This document shows, in pieces, positions 1 to 8,335 of a stretch of 64,000 bases of DNA. The notes under the pieces are model-generated. The model was not told where the DNA came from. It did no database searches and worked only from the letters and a program-made list of their open reading frames with translations. Numbering within the stretch: position 1 is the first letter of the stretch; every line of letters starts with the position of its first letter. The DNA is taken from assembly GCF_007786445.1 (NCBI RefSeq), contig NZ_VNJI01000017.1, positions 1 to 64,000 on the forward strand. Direction: 5' to 3'. This DNA is from Paenibacillus cremeus. Lineage in GTDB: Bacteria > Bacillota > Bacilli > Paenibacillales > NBRC-103111. Position numbers and translations under genes: made by a program.

Positions 1-71
1 AAAATCCGTTATAAATCAGCCGTTAGCTTCGTCTACAGAGTAGCATAATTCATTTCGAATGAACATTTTTT

Positions 72-160
72 AAGCGGATATGACATCCGCTTGTTTGCTG
101 TGCACATTTTGCTTGACTAAACCCAAAAAACTAACGGCACAGGACTTTGTCCCATGCCGT
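72..160. other. Two hairpins in the left intergenic region
   Basis: The first 330 bases hold no convincing gene. Two perfect hairpins are visible: 8-bp arms at 72-79 and 85-92 (AAGCGGAT/ATCCGCTT), and a longer interrupted hairpin at 134-160 (ACGGCA, then GGAC, loop TTT, GTCC, TGCCGT). Neither is followed by a clear T-run, so they could end a gene lying left of the window or be part of a leader. Function not assigned. Confidence 0.4.
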
Positions 161-330
161 TTCGGATTACATTTTTATACCCAGTCTAGTCTTTGAGCTT
201 AACTAAATGACATTGGCCCGCGGGGCAGGCTTTTTTTGATTTTCTTGCTATCAATGAAAACGTGTGCATTTTCCAAAAGGTTGTGGTACTATCAGAAGCG
301 GAACTTATCTTATCCTATGAGGTGATGAAG

Positions 331-1098
331 GTGAAATTGGCTGCACAGCTTTACACGCTTCGCGAGTTTCTGAAGACGCCAGAGGATATCGCTTCTACAC
401 TTAAAAAGGTAAAAGAAATCGGTTACAATGCCGTTCAAGTATCCGGCGTCGGTCCGATCGACAGCCGGGAGCTCAAGGAGCTCACGAGCGGTTTAGGCCT
501 CAACATATGCGCGACGCACGTGGGTTACGCAGAATTGACGGAAAAAATGGAAGAGGTTATTGAGAAGCACCAAATCTGGGGCTGCCAGTACGTCGGCCTC
601 GGCGGCTTGCCTAACGAGTACCGCACAAGCGCAGAAGGCTATTTGAAATTCGCGTCGATCGCGAATGAAATCGGCCGGAAGCTAAAGGCGGCAGGCTTAA
701 CCTTTATTTATCATAACCATGATTTTGAATTTGCGAAGTTTGGCGGACGTACGGGGATGGACATTTTGTTCGAGGAGACCGACCCGCAGGCGGTAGATTT
801 CGAGTTGGATGTGCACTGGGTACAAGCCGGCGGCGCGGATCCGGTAGAATGGATCAAGAAAGTGAACGGCCGCATGAAGGTCGTCCACCTGAAGGATTAC
901 ATCGTGACACCGGAGCGGGAACGCCGCTTTGCGGAGGTGGGCGAGGGCAACATGAACTTTGCCGCCATCCTGCAGGCTTGCCGTGAAATCGGCGTCGAGT
1001 GGGGACCGGTAGAACAGGATCAGTGCTACGGCCGCGATCCGTTCGAGAGCCTCGCGATCAGCTTCAACAACCTGCGCCGCATGGGTGTAGAAGCGTAG
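331..1098 (+). CDS. Sugar phosphate isomerase/epimerase (xylose isomerase-like TIM barrel)
   Basis: About 255 residues of the AP-endonuclease-2/xylose isomerase-like TIM-barrel family, whose members isomerise or epimerise sugars or inositol derivatives with a divalent metal in the cytoplasm. Likely metal-site residues lie in YHNHDFEF, FELDVHW, VVHLKDY and GPVEQDQ, the usual Glu/Asp/His/Glu positions on successive strands. I chose GTG 331 because GAGGTG at 319-324 is well spaced from it and homologues begin M-K-L-A-A-Q-L-Y-T-L; ATG 325 is the alternative. It stands alone, so the substrate cannot be inferred. Family sure; specificity unknown. Confidence 0.85.
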   Translation: MKLAAQLYTLREFLKTPEDIASTLKKVKEIGYNAVQVSGVGPIDSRELKELTSGLGLNICATHVGYAELTEKMEEVIEKHQIWGCQYVGLGGLPNEYRTSAEGYLKFASIANEIGRKLKAAGLTFIYHNHDFEFAKFGGRTGMDILFEETDPQAVDFELDVHWVQAGGADPVEWIKKVNGRMKVVHLKDYIVTPERERRFAEVGEGNMNFAAILQACREIGVEWGPVEQDQCYGRDPFESLAISFNNLRRMGVEA

Positions 1099-1111
1099 TC
1101 CACACGAAAAC

Positions 1112-1158
1112 AAAGAGCTCACTGAGGTTCCGAGAAGGGACCTTGGTGAGCTCTTTTT
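1112..1158. terminator. Bidirectional terminator
   Basis: A long stem (AAAGAGCTCACT with AGGTTCC against GGGACCT with GGTGAGCTCTTTTT) sits between the converging isomerase gene and the minus-strand gene at 1176. It has a T-run on the plus strand and the matching A-run gives one on the minus strand. Confidence 0.85.
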
Positions 1159-1175
1159 CATTCAACTACCGCTGC

Positions 1176-1601
1176 TTATCTTACAAACCTCTTCCGATGC
1201 GTGTAAATCCAATTTTTCTTCATATCCCGCACGAGCCCGGATTCCTTAGCCAGCACCCGCTCCGCATACAGATCGAAGGTGGCAAATTGGTGCGGTACCG
1301 GCTCCATCAAGCGCATCGTACCCTGAGCCTCATACTCCAGCAGAAGACCATGGTTGTCCGCCAGCCGATGGGTCAGATGCATGAGCAAAAAATCCTCCCA
1401 CGTCGTCGCATCCGCCTCCCGCCAAAAGCGCCAGCCTCTCTCTTCCTGTTCAATATGAATCCCATGAATGCGCATCAAATAATCGGGCAGAAACAAGAAC
1501 CCTTCCGGGACCGGCTGCACACTGGCGTTCCACTCTTCAGCGAATCGCTGCAGTTCATCTGCCATTTCAATCGTGCTGCTGCTTAAAAAAAATGAAAACA
1601 T
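1176..1601 (-). CDS. Hypothetical protein, about 141 residues
   Basis: I do not recognise this protein. It is rich in aromatic residues (FLFLPDYLMRIHGI, WRFWREADATTWEDF), has no signal peptide or membrane segment, and looks cytoplasmic. The frame opens further upstream at a GTG (1673) that has no ribosome binding site. ATG 1601 is preceded by GGGGTG about 9 bases upstream and is preferred; a third candidate begins M-A-D-E-L-Q-R-F. It lies downstream of the glycerophosphodiesterase gene on the same strand and could be cotranscribed with it. Confidence 0.6.
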   Translation of the reverse strand: MFSFFLSSSTIEMADELQRFAEEWNASVQPVPEGFLFLPDYLMRIHGIHIEQEERGWRFWREADATTWEDFLLMHLTHRLADNHGLLLEYEAQGTMRLMEPVPHQFATFDLYAERVLAKESGLVRDMKKNWIYTHRKRFVR

Positions 1602-1678
1602 AAAAAGCGCACCCCATCCGTTTACACCAAGGTTTCCCTCAGTATAGGGGATGCAGTGCGCCGCTGGCAACACGGATT

Positions 1679-2491
1679 CTAATTCTTTTTCCGCTGGCTA
1701 TTCATTAATTCAATCAGTTGATCCGGATGGTTCGTAATGATGCTGTCGACGCCGAGCGCGAGCATTTTTTTCATCTCGGGCTTGGTGTTGACCGTCCAGG
1801 CGTACACCTCTTTTTTATGATGAGCCGCTTTCTCCATAAAGTCTCTATCAATTAAAGGATAGGCGGTGCTGAGGACTTCGTAATCGTCGCTTGTGAACAG
1901 CTTGTCATTCACTTTATCGATGATCAGACCGGTTTTGATCTTTTTATCCAGCGACTTCACTTTATGCAGCAGGCCCGCATCGAACGAGGTGACGGTACAC
2001 TCCTGCTCAAAATCGTGCGCTTGCAGGAGCGCTACGGTTTTTTCTGCCAGCTGCTTTTGATGGCCGTTATTTTTCAGCTCAATGTTGAGCTTGATTTTGC
2101 CTTTGGCTGCGTCGATTACGTCCGCAAGTGTCGGAACTCGCTCGTCTGTAAAGCGCTTATCGAACCAGGCACCGGCGCTTGCTTGAAACAATTCCTGCGA
2201 GTCAATATCCCACATCGGCTTTTTAATCCCTGCTGTGCGTTGTGCGGTATCATCGTGCATTAAGACGACGACGCCGTCTTTAGTCTCCTGCACATCGAGC
2301 TCGGCATAGCCGGCCCGGTCTGCGATCGCTTGGCGTATCGAGCTTAAGGTGTTTTCCGGTGCGACGGAGGAGCTGCCCCTATGTGCGGTCACAATACTAT
2401 GATTGTCGGCCAGCACGGTGTTGTCCGTGGAGTTCGCGGATGCCATATTAGCGACGAAAATGAGGGCGAATGCGAGAAGAATTTTGTTCAT
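1679..2491 (-). CDS. Secreted glycerophosphodiester phosphodiesterase
   Basis: 270 residues. A signal peptide (MNKILLAFALIFVANMASA) is followed by a complete GDPD TIM barrel. The hallmarks are HRG at 37-39, ENT at 45-47, ELDVQ at 63-67 and MHDD at 77-80; His37 and His78 are the general acid/base pair and Glu/Asp in ENT and ELD bind the metal in this family. It hydrolyses glycerophosphodiesters to glycerol-3-phosphate plus an alcohol, outside the membrane, for phosphate or glycerol scavenging. Length is normal for UgpQ/GlpQ-type enzymes. No glp or pho neighbours are visible. Confidence 0.92.
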   Translation of the reverse strand: MNKILLAFALIFVANMASANSTDNTVLADNHSIVTAHRGSSSVAPENTLSSIRQAIADRAGYAELDVQETKDGVVVLMHDDTAQRTAGIKKPMWDIDSQELFQASAGAWFDKRFTDERVPTLADVIDAAKGKIKLNIELKNNGHQKQLAEKTVALLQAHDFEQECTVTSFDAGLLHKVKSLDKKIKTGLIIDKVNDKLFTSDDYEVLSTAYPLIDRDFMEKAAHHKKEVYAWTVNTKPEMKKMLALGVDSIITNHPDQLIELMNSQRKKN

Positions 2492-2658
2492 GTTAGTGAC
2501 TCCTACCGTCAGTGTGTGGGTGATGCAAAGCCAGCGTAAAAAAACACAGGGGACCTTAACTTTTACAATATGGAGTAAGGAAAAGATTGTTTATGATCAT
2601 TATGATAACGCATCCAGACGAAGTTCGCTAATACCATTTTATAGAAAGAAGGGGTCAT

Positions 2659-4227
2659 ATGAAAAAGGCTGCTCAAGTGTCGTTAGCGGCTCTGCTTACA
2701 GCAAGTACACTCGCGGGTTGCGGAGGAAATGCAGCCGCGCCGGCCGCAGGATCGAAGGATGCGCAGGGGGCCAAACCAGGGCCGGTCAAGTTCTCGATTT
2801 CCTATCCAACCACCGTTAGCACCGGCTACCATACACGCATTCCGGACTTGAATAAAGACAAGTGGGTGCTTAAGCTCGGCGAGCTGACGAACACCGTGCT
2901 GGATGTGAAGGTCATCGAAGACGCCAAAATGAGCTTGATGTTTGCGGGCAACGACATTCCCGACGTGGTAGGCAATATCGGCACACCGACGAACAAGGCG
3001 ATGTCGGGCTCCGTCGAGGCTGGCGTATTTATGCCGCTCGATGATTTACTGAAGAAATATGCCCCGAATCTGATGAAAAAAGTTCCAAAATCAGCATGGG
3101 AGGCGGTCTCGTACAACGGCAAAATTTACGGCCTTCCCGATTATTTGGACAATCCGTCCCGCCGCGGTACATTTATTCGAACGGATCTGCTGGAGAAGAC
3201 CGGGCTGCAACCCCCGAAAACAATCGATGAATTCCTGAACGTGCTCAGAGCCTTCAAGAAGCTCGGCGTGGAAAATCCGTATCAAATGCGCGAAAACTTC
3301 AAGTATGCCGATGTCGTGCTCGGGGCCTTCGACGTGCTGCCGTATAAGGATCAGTTCGAGCTGGTGAACGGACAGGTCGTTCCGAAGTTTTTCGATTCGG
3401 ACAACATGATGAAGGCGCTCCAGGTGTACAAAACGATGTATGACGAGGGTCTGATTCCGAAGGATTTTGCCTCGATTTCCTCGACCGATTATACGAAAAA
3501 CATCAACGGGGGCAAAGCGGGCATGTGGTCCGCGAACGCGGCAGGGCTTCCGGGCTATCGCACCTCGACGCTGCAAGCCGTGCCGACGGCGAAGATCGAT
3601 ATCGTTCCGTCTCCGAAAGGACCGGATGGCAGCGCAGGCTATTTCTTCTATACGCCGGTAGTACGCTCTTTCTATATTAATAAGAATGTTAAGCCGGATA
3701 CGGCGATTGGCATTATGAAGTTCTTTGACTGGATGGCGACGGATGAAGCCGAGAAGTTCTTCAGCGTCGGTATTGAGGGCGAAAACTACAAGATGGAGAA
3801 CGGCAAAATCAATTACAAAACGCCGGTGACGAAGGAAGAGGTAGAAGAAGAGGGCTTCCGCAGCGGGACGCTTTGGGCGGCGCAAAATGCGACGTATAAC
3901 AAAGTCCGCTTACAGTTGGATCAAAACGGACAGGATACGCTGAAGGCGTTCGATAACGTGCTGTCCAAGGAAGGGCTGCCGGGCATTGGCTTCTATCCGG
4001 ATCTGAACACGTTTGCCAAATTCCCTGACCTCGCTTCGCCAGGGCAAGACGCGGGTCCGAAGCTGATCATCGATCATATGATCAAGATGGTGTACGGCAA
4101 GGAGCCGATCTCCGACTGGCCGAAGGTCATTGAGGAGTACAAGTCCAAGGGCGGCAACGAGATTGTAAAGGAAGCCACCGAGCGCTATAACAAAAAAGAC
4201 AATGTGACTGTGCTGACAAAGCCGTAA
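2659..4227 (+). CDS. Extracellular solute-binding lipoprotein (ABC sugar-type)
   Basis: 522 residues. A lipoprotein signal with lipobox L-A-G-C puts the acylated cysteine at position 21, followed by an Ala/Gly-rich linker and a large family 1 solute-binding domain of the LplA/YtcQ kind common in Paenibacillus. Such proteins sit on the outer face of the membrane and pass oligosaccharides to an ABC importer. The start ATG 2659 follows GAAAGAAGGGG. No permease or ATPase genes flank it, so it is an orphan that probably serves a transporter encoded elsewhere. Substrate unknown. Confidence 0.88.
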   Translation: MKKAAQVSLAALLTASTLAGCGGNAAAPAAGSKDAQGAKPGPVKFSISYPTTVSTGYHTRIPDLNKDKWVLKLGELTNTVLDVKVIEDAKMSLMFAGNDIPDVVGNIGTPTNKAMSGSVEAGVFMPLDDLLKKYAPNLMKKVPKSAWEAVSYNGKIYGLPDYLDNPSRRGTFIRTDLLEKTGLQPPKTIDEFLNVLRAFKKLGVENPYQMRENFKYADVVLGAFDVLPYKDQFELVNGQVVPKFFDSDNMMKALQVYKTMYDEGLIPKDFASISSTDYTKNINGGKAGMWSANAAGLPGYRTSTLQAVPTAKIDIVPSPKGPDGSAGYFFYTPVVRSFYINKNVKPDTAIGIMKFFDWMATDEAEKFFSVGIEGENYKMENGKINYKTPVTKEEVEEEGFRSGTLWAAQNATYNKVRLQLDQNGQDTLKAFDNVLSKEGLPGIGFYPDLNTFAKFPDLASPGQDAGPKLIIDHMIKMVYGKEPISDWPKVIEEYKSKGGNEIVKEATERYNKKDNVTVLTKP

Positions 4228-4259
4228 TCTAGTAAGCATCGACGAAAAACGAAAACGAA

Positions 4260-4320
4260 AAACAAATAAGGGATGCCCTTAAAGTAGCTCGCTTACTTGA
4301 GGAGCATCCCTTATTTGTTT
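4260..4320. terminator. Strong bidirectional terminator
   Basis: Near-perfect 16-bp arms (AACAAATAAGGGATGC at 4261-4276 and its complement at 4304-4319) separate the convergent binding-protein and GH26-ankyrin genes. The A/T-rich outer ends supply T-runs in both directions. Confidence 0.9.
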
Positions 4321-6484
4321 AATGCGCGCCGGCTTTCGTCAAAATCCGCTCGATCTCGGTAAACTGGCGCTTTTTCGCATGCTGCAGCGGCGTCACGCCA
4401 TCCTTGTCGGCGATGTTGACATCCGCGCCGTGATCGACCAGCAGCTGCACGATTTGCTGGTGCTTTTCATCCCCGTTGCTCAGGACTATCGCTTCCAATA
4501 AAGCGGTCCAGCCCAAGTTGTTGATGTGGTTCACATCGACCTTGGAACGCTCCAGCAGCTCCTTCACTACGGCTACATGGCCCCGTTCCGCGGCGGGAAT
4601 CAGCGCGCTGCCGCCATAGCGGTTCCTCAGCTTCGGATCCGCTCCCGCATCGATCATCAGCTTCACGATATCCAAGAGGCCTTCCGCGCCAGCATAGAGG
4701 AATGGGTTATCCCAAAGATTGTCCTGCAGATTGATATCCGCTCCGGCTTGGATCAATGCTTTAACCGTATCCGGCTTGTTGCCATGCGTTGCAGCCATGA
4801 TCGGTGTTCTTCCTCGGTCATCCTGGAAATTGATGCTGGCGCCGTCTTGAATGGACTGAAGCACCAGCTTCGTATCGCCACGCTCCGCGGCGGCAATGAG
4901 CTGCTTATTCAATGCGTCCAGCTCCTTTCCCTGAGGCTTAGGCTTCGCCTGGGACGTGCCCGTGGCGATCGGCTGCATCTGCTGGTTATAAGCTACGATG
5001 CGCCAAGGCTCAGAGCTGCTATCTGCGGCAACGTCCGCCTGAACCTCCCATGGCATTTCGTAGCTGATCCCGATGCGCTGGTTTCCCTTATATAACGCAA
5101 CGGCAAACGGCAAGCTTCCGTCCGCCGTGCGGGCGTACATGAGTACCGTGTGCTTCCCTTGCGGCAAGCTAGCCGATGAAACGGGAACATACCGGTACGA
5201 GACGGCCTCGCTGCCTGACCCGACTTGGCTCAGAAACCAGTCGCTGCGAATTTGACGCTTATACAACCCGTCCATCAGCGCATTTTCCCCGAGGTCGTAC
5301 ACATATTCCATCCCTGTCCGAGTGGCCCCTGCCTTGCTGAAATTGAAGTAGGTGATCCCCTTTACTTGCGGGAATAGCCGCGGAAGATAGGCGTACATAT
5401 AGCCCAGCTGCGCTTCCGCCCACGCAGTATACGAAGTATTCGTCTTGAGTACCGTATGCCCAACGGCTCCTTCAGAGATCATGATCGGCTTATAGCCGTA
5501 TTTGGCATAGAGCGGCGCGAAATCATCGATCATCGTGTGCCTCAGTTCCTCTGGATCCTTCTCGTTCTTCGGAGGCGTCGAATAGAGGGAAAAGCCGACC
5601 CAATCGACGTACGCGTCGCCGGGATAATATTCGTCGATCTGATCGGTCGGAGCAAAATTCGGCGACCAGACCATCGCAACATTCGGCGCTTCCTCCGCCA
5701 TGATGTCATGGATCATGCGCCACTTCTCAATATACAGCTTCGGATCCCCGTGCCAAGGCACCCAGGCTCCATTCATTTCCGAGGCATAGCGGAGAAATAT
5801 GGGAATACCCGAAGTTTTGGCTTCGCGGGCAAAGGTGCGGACATACTCGTCGTCCAGCACGTCCGCCAGTCCATATCGGGGCTCCCATCCGATCTGCAGC
5901 GCGCCGCCCAGCTCTTTGACTCTGTCCGCCTGCCGCTTCGGGAAGTAAGTGCTCGTATCGGTCTGGTATTTACGCCAGCCTACATAGACCAAATAAATGG
6001 CATGCTTACGCCCATACACTTCCGGAACCTTCGAGAAGTCGAACCCGACGCGCCGGTCGGCACCCAGCATGCCGAGGTACGTGCCCGCGGCCGGCTCAAA
6101 CTTGGCAAGCGCGGCTGGCACGGCCTTCGGCGCAGTGTCGCGCGGCTCGCGCGTGTAGAGCGCCGCCTCGGCAAGCCTAGGCAGCCCCACGACGCCGTCC
6201 GGCAACGTGGCTGGCTGCATCGCCGCCGGGGCGCTGGCCAAATACGCGGCCGCGCGGGCCCGAAACTCAGCGGCCGCGTCCGGCTGGCCGGCTTCCTGAG
6301 CGGAAGACGCCTGCGCGGTCCACCAGTCGGCCGGCCCTGGCTCAGTCGCCTTGGTCTGCGGAGCGGCCTCCGGTTCTTTTTCCATATTCATTAGAAGCGG
6401 TTCCGGCTGCAGATAGGCGAACAGGATGGCGGCGGCCGCCATAACGCCAAGTCCAGCAGACATTAGTGCGGTACGGTTGATCAT
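4319..6484 (-). CDS. Exported GH26-like glycosidase domain fused to ankyrin repeats
   Basis: 721 residues. Residues 8-25 are a membrane anchor or uncleaved signal. A low-complexity Ala/Glu/Pro linker is followed at about 125-410 by a GH26-like (beta-mannanase-type) TIM barrel: RYASEMNGAWVPWHG places the presumed acid/base at Glu236 and KPIMISEGAVG the nucleophile at Glu338. A beta-rich segment (about 420-510) leads into five ankyrin repeats (523-721; pattern GADINLQD, GADPKLRN, GADVNIAD). Both catalytic Glu are kept, so activity is plausible. It starts 6 bases after the AraC gene stop and is probably cotranscribed with it. The fusion of an exported glycosidase to ankyrin repeats is unusual. 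Substrate is not known. Confidence 0.75.
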   Translation of the reverse strand: MINRTALMSAGLGVMAAAAILFAYLQPEPLLMNMEKEPEAAPQTKATEPGPADWWTAQASSAQEAGQPDAAAEFRARAAAYLASAPAAMQPATLPDGVVGLPRLAEAALYTREPRDTAPKAVPAALAKFEPAAGTYLGMLGADRRVGFDFSKVPEVYGRKHAIYLVYVGWRKYQTDTSTYFPKRQADRVKELGGALQIGWEPRYGLADVLDDEYVRTFAREAKTSGIPIFLRYASEMNGAWVPWHGDPKLYIEKWRMIHDIMAEEAPNVAMVWSPNFAPTDQIDEYYPGDAYVDWVGFSLYSTPPKNEKDPEELRHTMIDDFAPLYAKYGYKPIMISEGAVGHTVLKTNTSYTAWAEAQLGYMYAYLPRLFPQVKGITYFNFSKAGATRTGMEYVYDLGENALMDGLYKRQIRSDWFLSQVGSGSEAVSYRYVPVSSASLPQGKHTVLMYARTADGSLPFAVALYKGNQRIGISYEMPWEVQADVAADSSSEPWRIVAYNQQMQPIATGTSQAKPKPQGKELDALNKQLIAAAERGDTKLVLQSIQDGASINFQDDRGRTPIMAATHGNKPDTVKALIQAGADINLQDNLWDNPFLYAGAEGLLDIVKLMIDAGADPKLRNRYGGSALIPAAERGHVAVVKELLERSKVDVNHINNLGWTALLEAIVLSNGDEKHQQIVQLLVDHGADVNIADKDGVTPLQHAKKRQFTEIERILTKAGAH

Positions 6485-6490
6485 CGAATT

Positions 6491-7348
6491 CTATCGCTCC
6501 ATATTCATTTGCTTTCGATACCGCAAAGGAGAGACGCCGACGATTTTCTTGAACGTTGTGTTGAAGTGGGAAACGTGCCCGAAGCCCGTCTGCTCCGCAA
6601 TCGTTACGATTTTATCCTTCGTCTCCCTGAGCTGCTTCTGCGCTTCCTTCACGCGAACGATCTGCAAATATTCCCGAAAGTGAAACCCGGTAATCTTCTT
6701 AAACACCCGGCTTAAATAGGAGGGACTGATGTAAAATTGCTTGGAGATTTGCTCCAGCGTGACGTCGTCCTGATAATGATCATTCAAGAAGGTCGCGATC
6801 TCCGTTATTTTCTTATGCATCGGATGGGCGTACCGCTCAGGCTCGTGGTTTCCCTGCAGGCTCTGTCGATGGATGCGCAGCAGCAGCTGGGATAAGAGAA
6901 GCCTCACATAGTCCTTGTAGCCCTCCTGCTGTCCCTTGCATTCCGCCAGCATTTCCTTGATCAGCTGCTCGTTGACCGCTTGATCCTTCATGGGAAAACG
7001 GATCAGGCTCGATCCTTGGGCAAAAGGCAGCCATGCCTGCTCGGGTGGGGGAGAAGAGCCATGCACAAATTCATGCTTAAAATTAATCAGAATACGTTCA
7101 AATTCCGGAACCTCTGTGCTGGTCGTCAAATGGACGTCGTGGGGGTTAATGACGATCAGATCCCCGCGTTCAGCGGTATACACCTTGCCGTTTATGAAAT
7201 AAATGCGTTCTCCCTGCATGAGGTAATAAATTTCGTAGAACGGGTGAAAGTGCGGCTCCGCCATCGTAGAATAGCCTTTTTTGTACATATATTGGATCGA
7301 AAATTCATCATCTCCGATCATGTATTTGGGCTCGAACACGTCCGGCAA
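6491..7348 (-). CDS. AraC-family transcriptional regulator with cupin sensor
   Basis: 285 residues. The N-terminal cupin-like sensor contains HFHPFYEIYYLMQG (typical His ligands for a sugar-sensing AraC protein), and the C-terminal third (about 180-285) has two HTH motifs ending in GFGHVSHFNTTFKKIVGVSPLRYR. The start is TTG 7348, supported by AGGAGGTG 7 bases upstream. The downstream GH26-ankyrin gene follows after 6 bases, so the regulator most likely controls its own operon in response to a carbohydrate. Known AraC members of this build are activators of glycan use in Paenibacillus; the ligand here is inferred only. Confidence 0.9.
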   Translation of the reverse strand: MPDVFEPKYMIGDDEFSIQYMYKKGYSTMAEPHFHPFYEIYYLMQGERIYFINGKVYTAERGDLIVINPHDVHLTTSTEVPEFERILINFKHEFVHGSSPPPEQAWLPFAQGSSLIRFPMKDQAVNEQLIKEMLAECKGQQEGYKDYVRLLLSQLLLRIHRQSLQGNHEPERYAHPMHKKITEIATFLNDHYQDDVTLEQISKQFYISPSYLSRVFKKITGFHFREYLQIVRVKEAQKQLRETKDKIVTIAEQTGFGHVSHFNTTFKKIVGVSPLRYRKQMNMER

Positions 7349-7443
7349 AACGGCACCTCCTGCTAACAGTATACGCTGTCATTATACTATAAAGCGTCAA
7401 GTCCCGTAGGACTTTTTAACTTGTGGTCAGGGGATCATATGTT

Positions 7444-7452
7444 TGGTATAAT
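7444..7452 (+). promoter_or_regulatory. Extended -10 promoter element
   Basis: TGG-TATAAT (7444-7452) is an extended -10 hexamer about 55 bases upstream of the metal-dependent hydrolase start. No good -35 at normal spacing is visible, which fits an extended -10 promoter. Confidence 0.5.
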
Positions 7453-7506
7453 AGAGGCTTCCGCATCATACATTACATCATCCGAGAAAACCTGGAGGAA
7501 CTTTTC

Positions 7507-8031
7507 ATGCTGCAAAAAACGCATAGCTTCGCAGGACTGCTGGCAGCGGAAGGCGTTGTGCTCTATCTGCAGCCTTCGCCGGTATCGTGGGAGTCGGCAG
7601 CGGCGCTGCTGATCGGGTGTCTAGCAGGTCCGCTGGCGGATATCGATAAACAGGGCTCGACCATGGCCAAAATCTTTTTCCCGCTATCCTTTCTGCTGCA
7701 CTTGGGCGGCATACGGCACCGGACGTTCACGCATTCGTTTCTTTGCCTAATCGGCCTCGGACTGTTATTTACCTCGCTTCCGCCGCTGCTCTATTGGAGC
7801 TTTTTGCTGGCGTACGCCTCGCATCCGCTGATTGATTTACTGAACGAGCAGGGGGTGGAGTTAATCTGGCCGTTGAAGCTGAAGTTTCGTCTGCTGCCGA
7901 AGTTCATGGCCATCGGGACCGGCTCGATGATGGAGACGCTGTTCCGCTATGGGCTTGCGCTGCTCACACTGGCGCTGCCTGCTTATTATGTGGTTCATTC
8001 GCTCCCTACGCTCCCTGGCGTTCTAAGGTAG
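7507..8031 (+). CDS. YdjM-type membrane-bound metal-dependent hydrolase (DUF457)
   Basis: 174 residues, four to five hydrophobic segments. The family motifs are present: GPLADIDKQGS (about 41-51), HRTFTHS (71-77) and SHPLIDLLNEQG, which together form the presumed metal site in the membrane. Members of this family (YdjM, YfhP) are poorly understood; YfhP affects DNA-damage or envelope traits in Bacillus. Start ATG 7507 follows CTGGAGGAAC. A transcript from the extended -10 at 7444 and the terminator at 8051 make it monocistronic. Confidence 0.85.
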   Translation: MLQKTHSFAGLLAAEGVVLYLQPSPVSWESAAALLIGCLAGPLADIDKQGSTMAKIFFPLSFLLHLGGIRHRTFTHSFLCLIGLGLLFTSLPPLLYWSFLLAYASHPLIDLLNEQGVELIWPLKLKFRLLPKFMAIGTGSMMETLFRYGLALLTLALPAYYVVHSLPTLPGVLR

Positions 8032-8050
8032 CACCGACTCGCCACAACGC

Positions 8051-8079
8051 AAAATCCCCTGAAGCCAGGGGATTTTTTT
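8051..8079 (+). terminator. Intrinsic terminator
   Basis: AAATCCCCT, loop GAAGCC, AGGGGATTTTTTT: a compact GC-rich hairpin with a 7-T tail directly after the YdjM-type gene. Confidence 0.9.
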
Positions 8080-8335
8080 GGTTTGAACGTATTCGGGCTA
8101 AAGGCGTCAACAACAAAGGCATGTGCTGCAGAAGGGGGGGGGGAGCCGAACGGCGCTGTGCCTACATTTCCGGAGGACGAAGGGTCGAAGCTGCCGTCGG
8201 TTAAGAAGCCGTTTGTAATATCCAGCACGGGCTGTCGGCATTGCTCTCTTTTCAGAAGCGGCAATCGTTGGTATAGTCAAGAAAGCAATAGATTTCCAGC
8301 ACTGTACGGTGTATAGAAGGGATGTAGTTATTTCT
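8080..8335. other. Noncoding stretch with a 10-base poly-G tract
   Basis: About 255 bases between a terminator and the mannose-6-phosphate isomerase gene. It contains ten consecutive G (8134-8143) but no supported gene; the reading frame that crosses it has no ribosome binding site and no recognisable protein. No clear promoter was identified. Confidence 0.5.

Noticed and set aside
1602-1673. GTG start for the hypothetical at 1176
   Set aside because: No RBS at the GTG; ATG 1601 preferred.
8083-8316. Frame across the poly-G gap
   Set aside because: No RBS and meaningless residue pattern; broken by the homopolymer.
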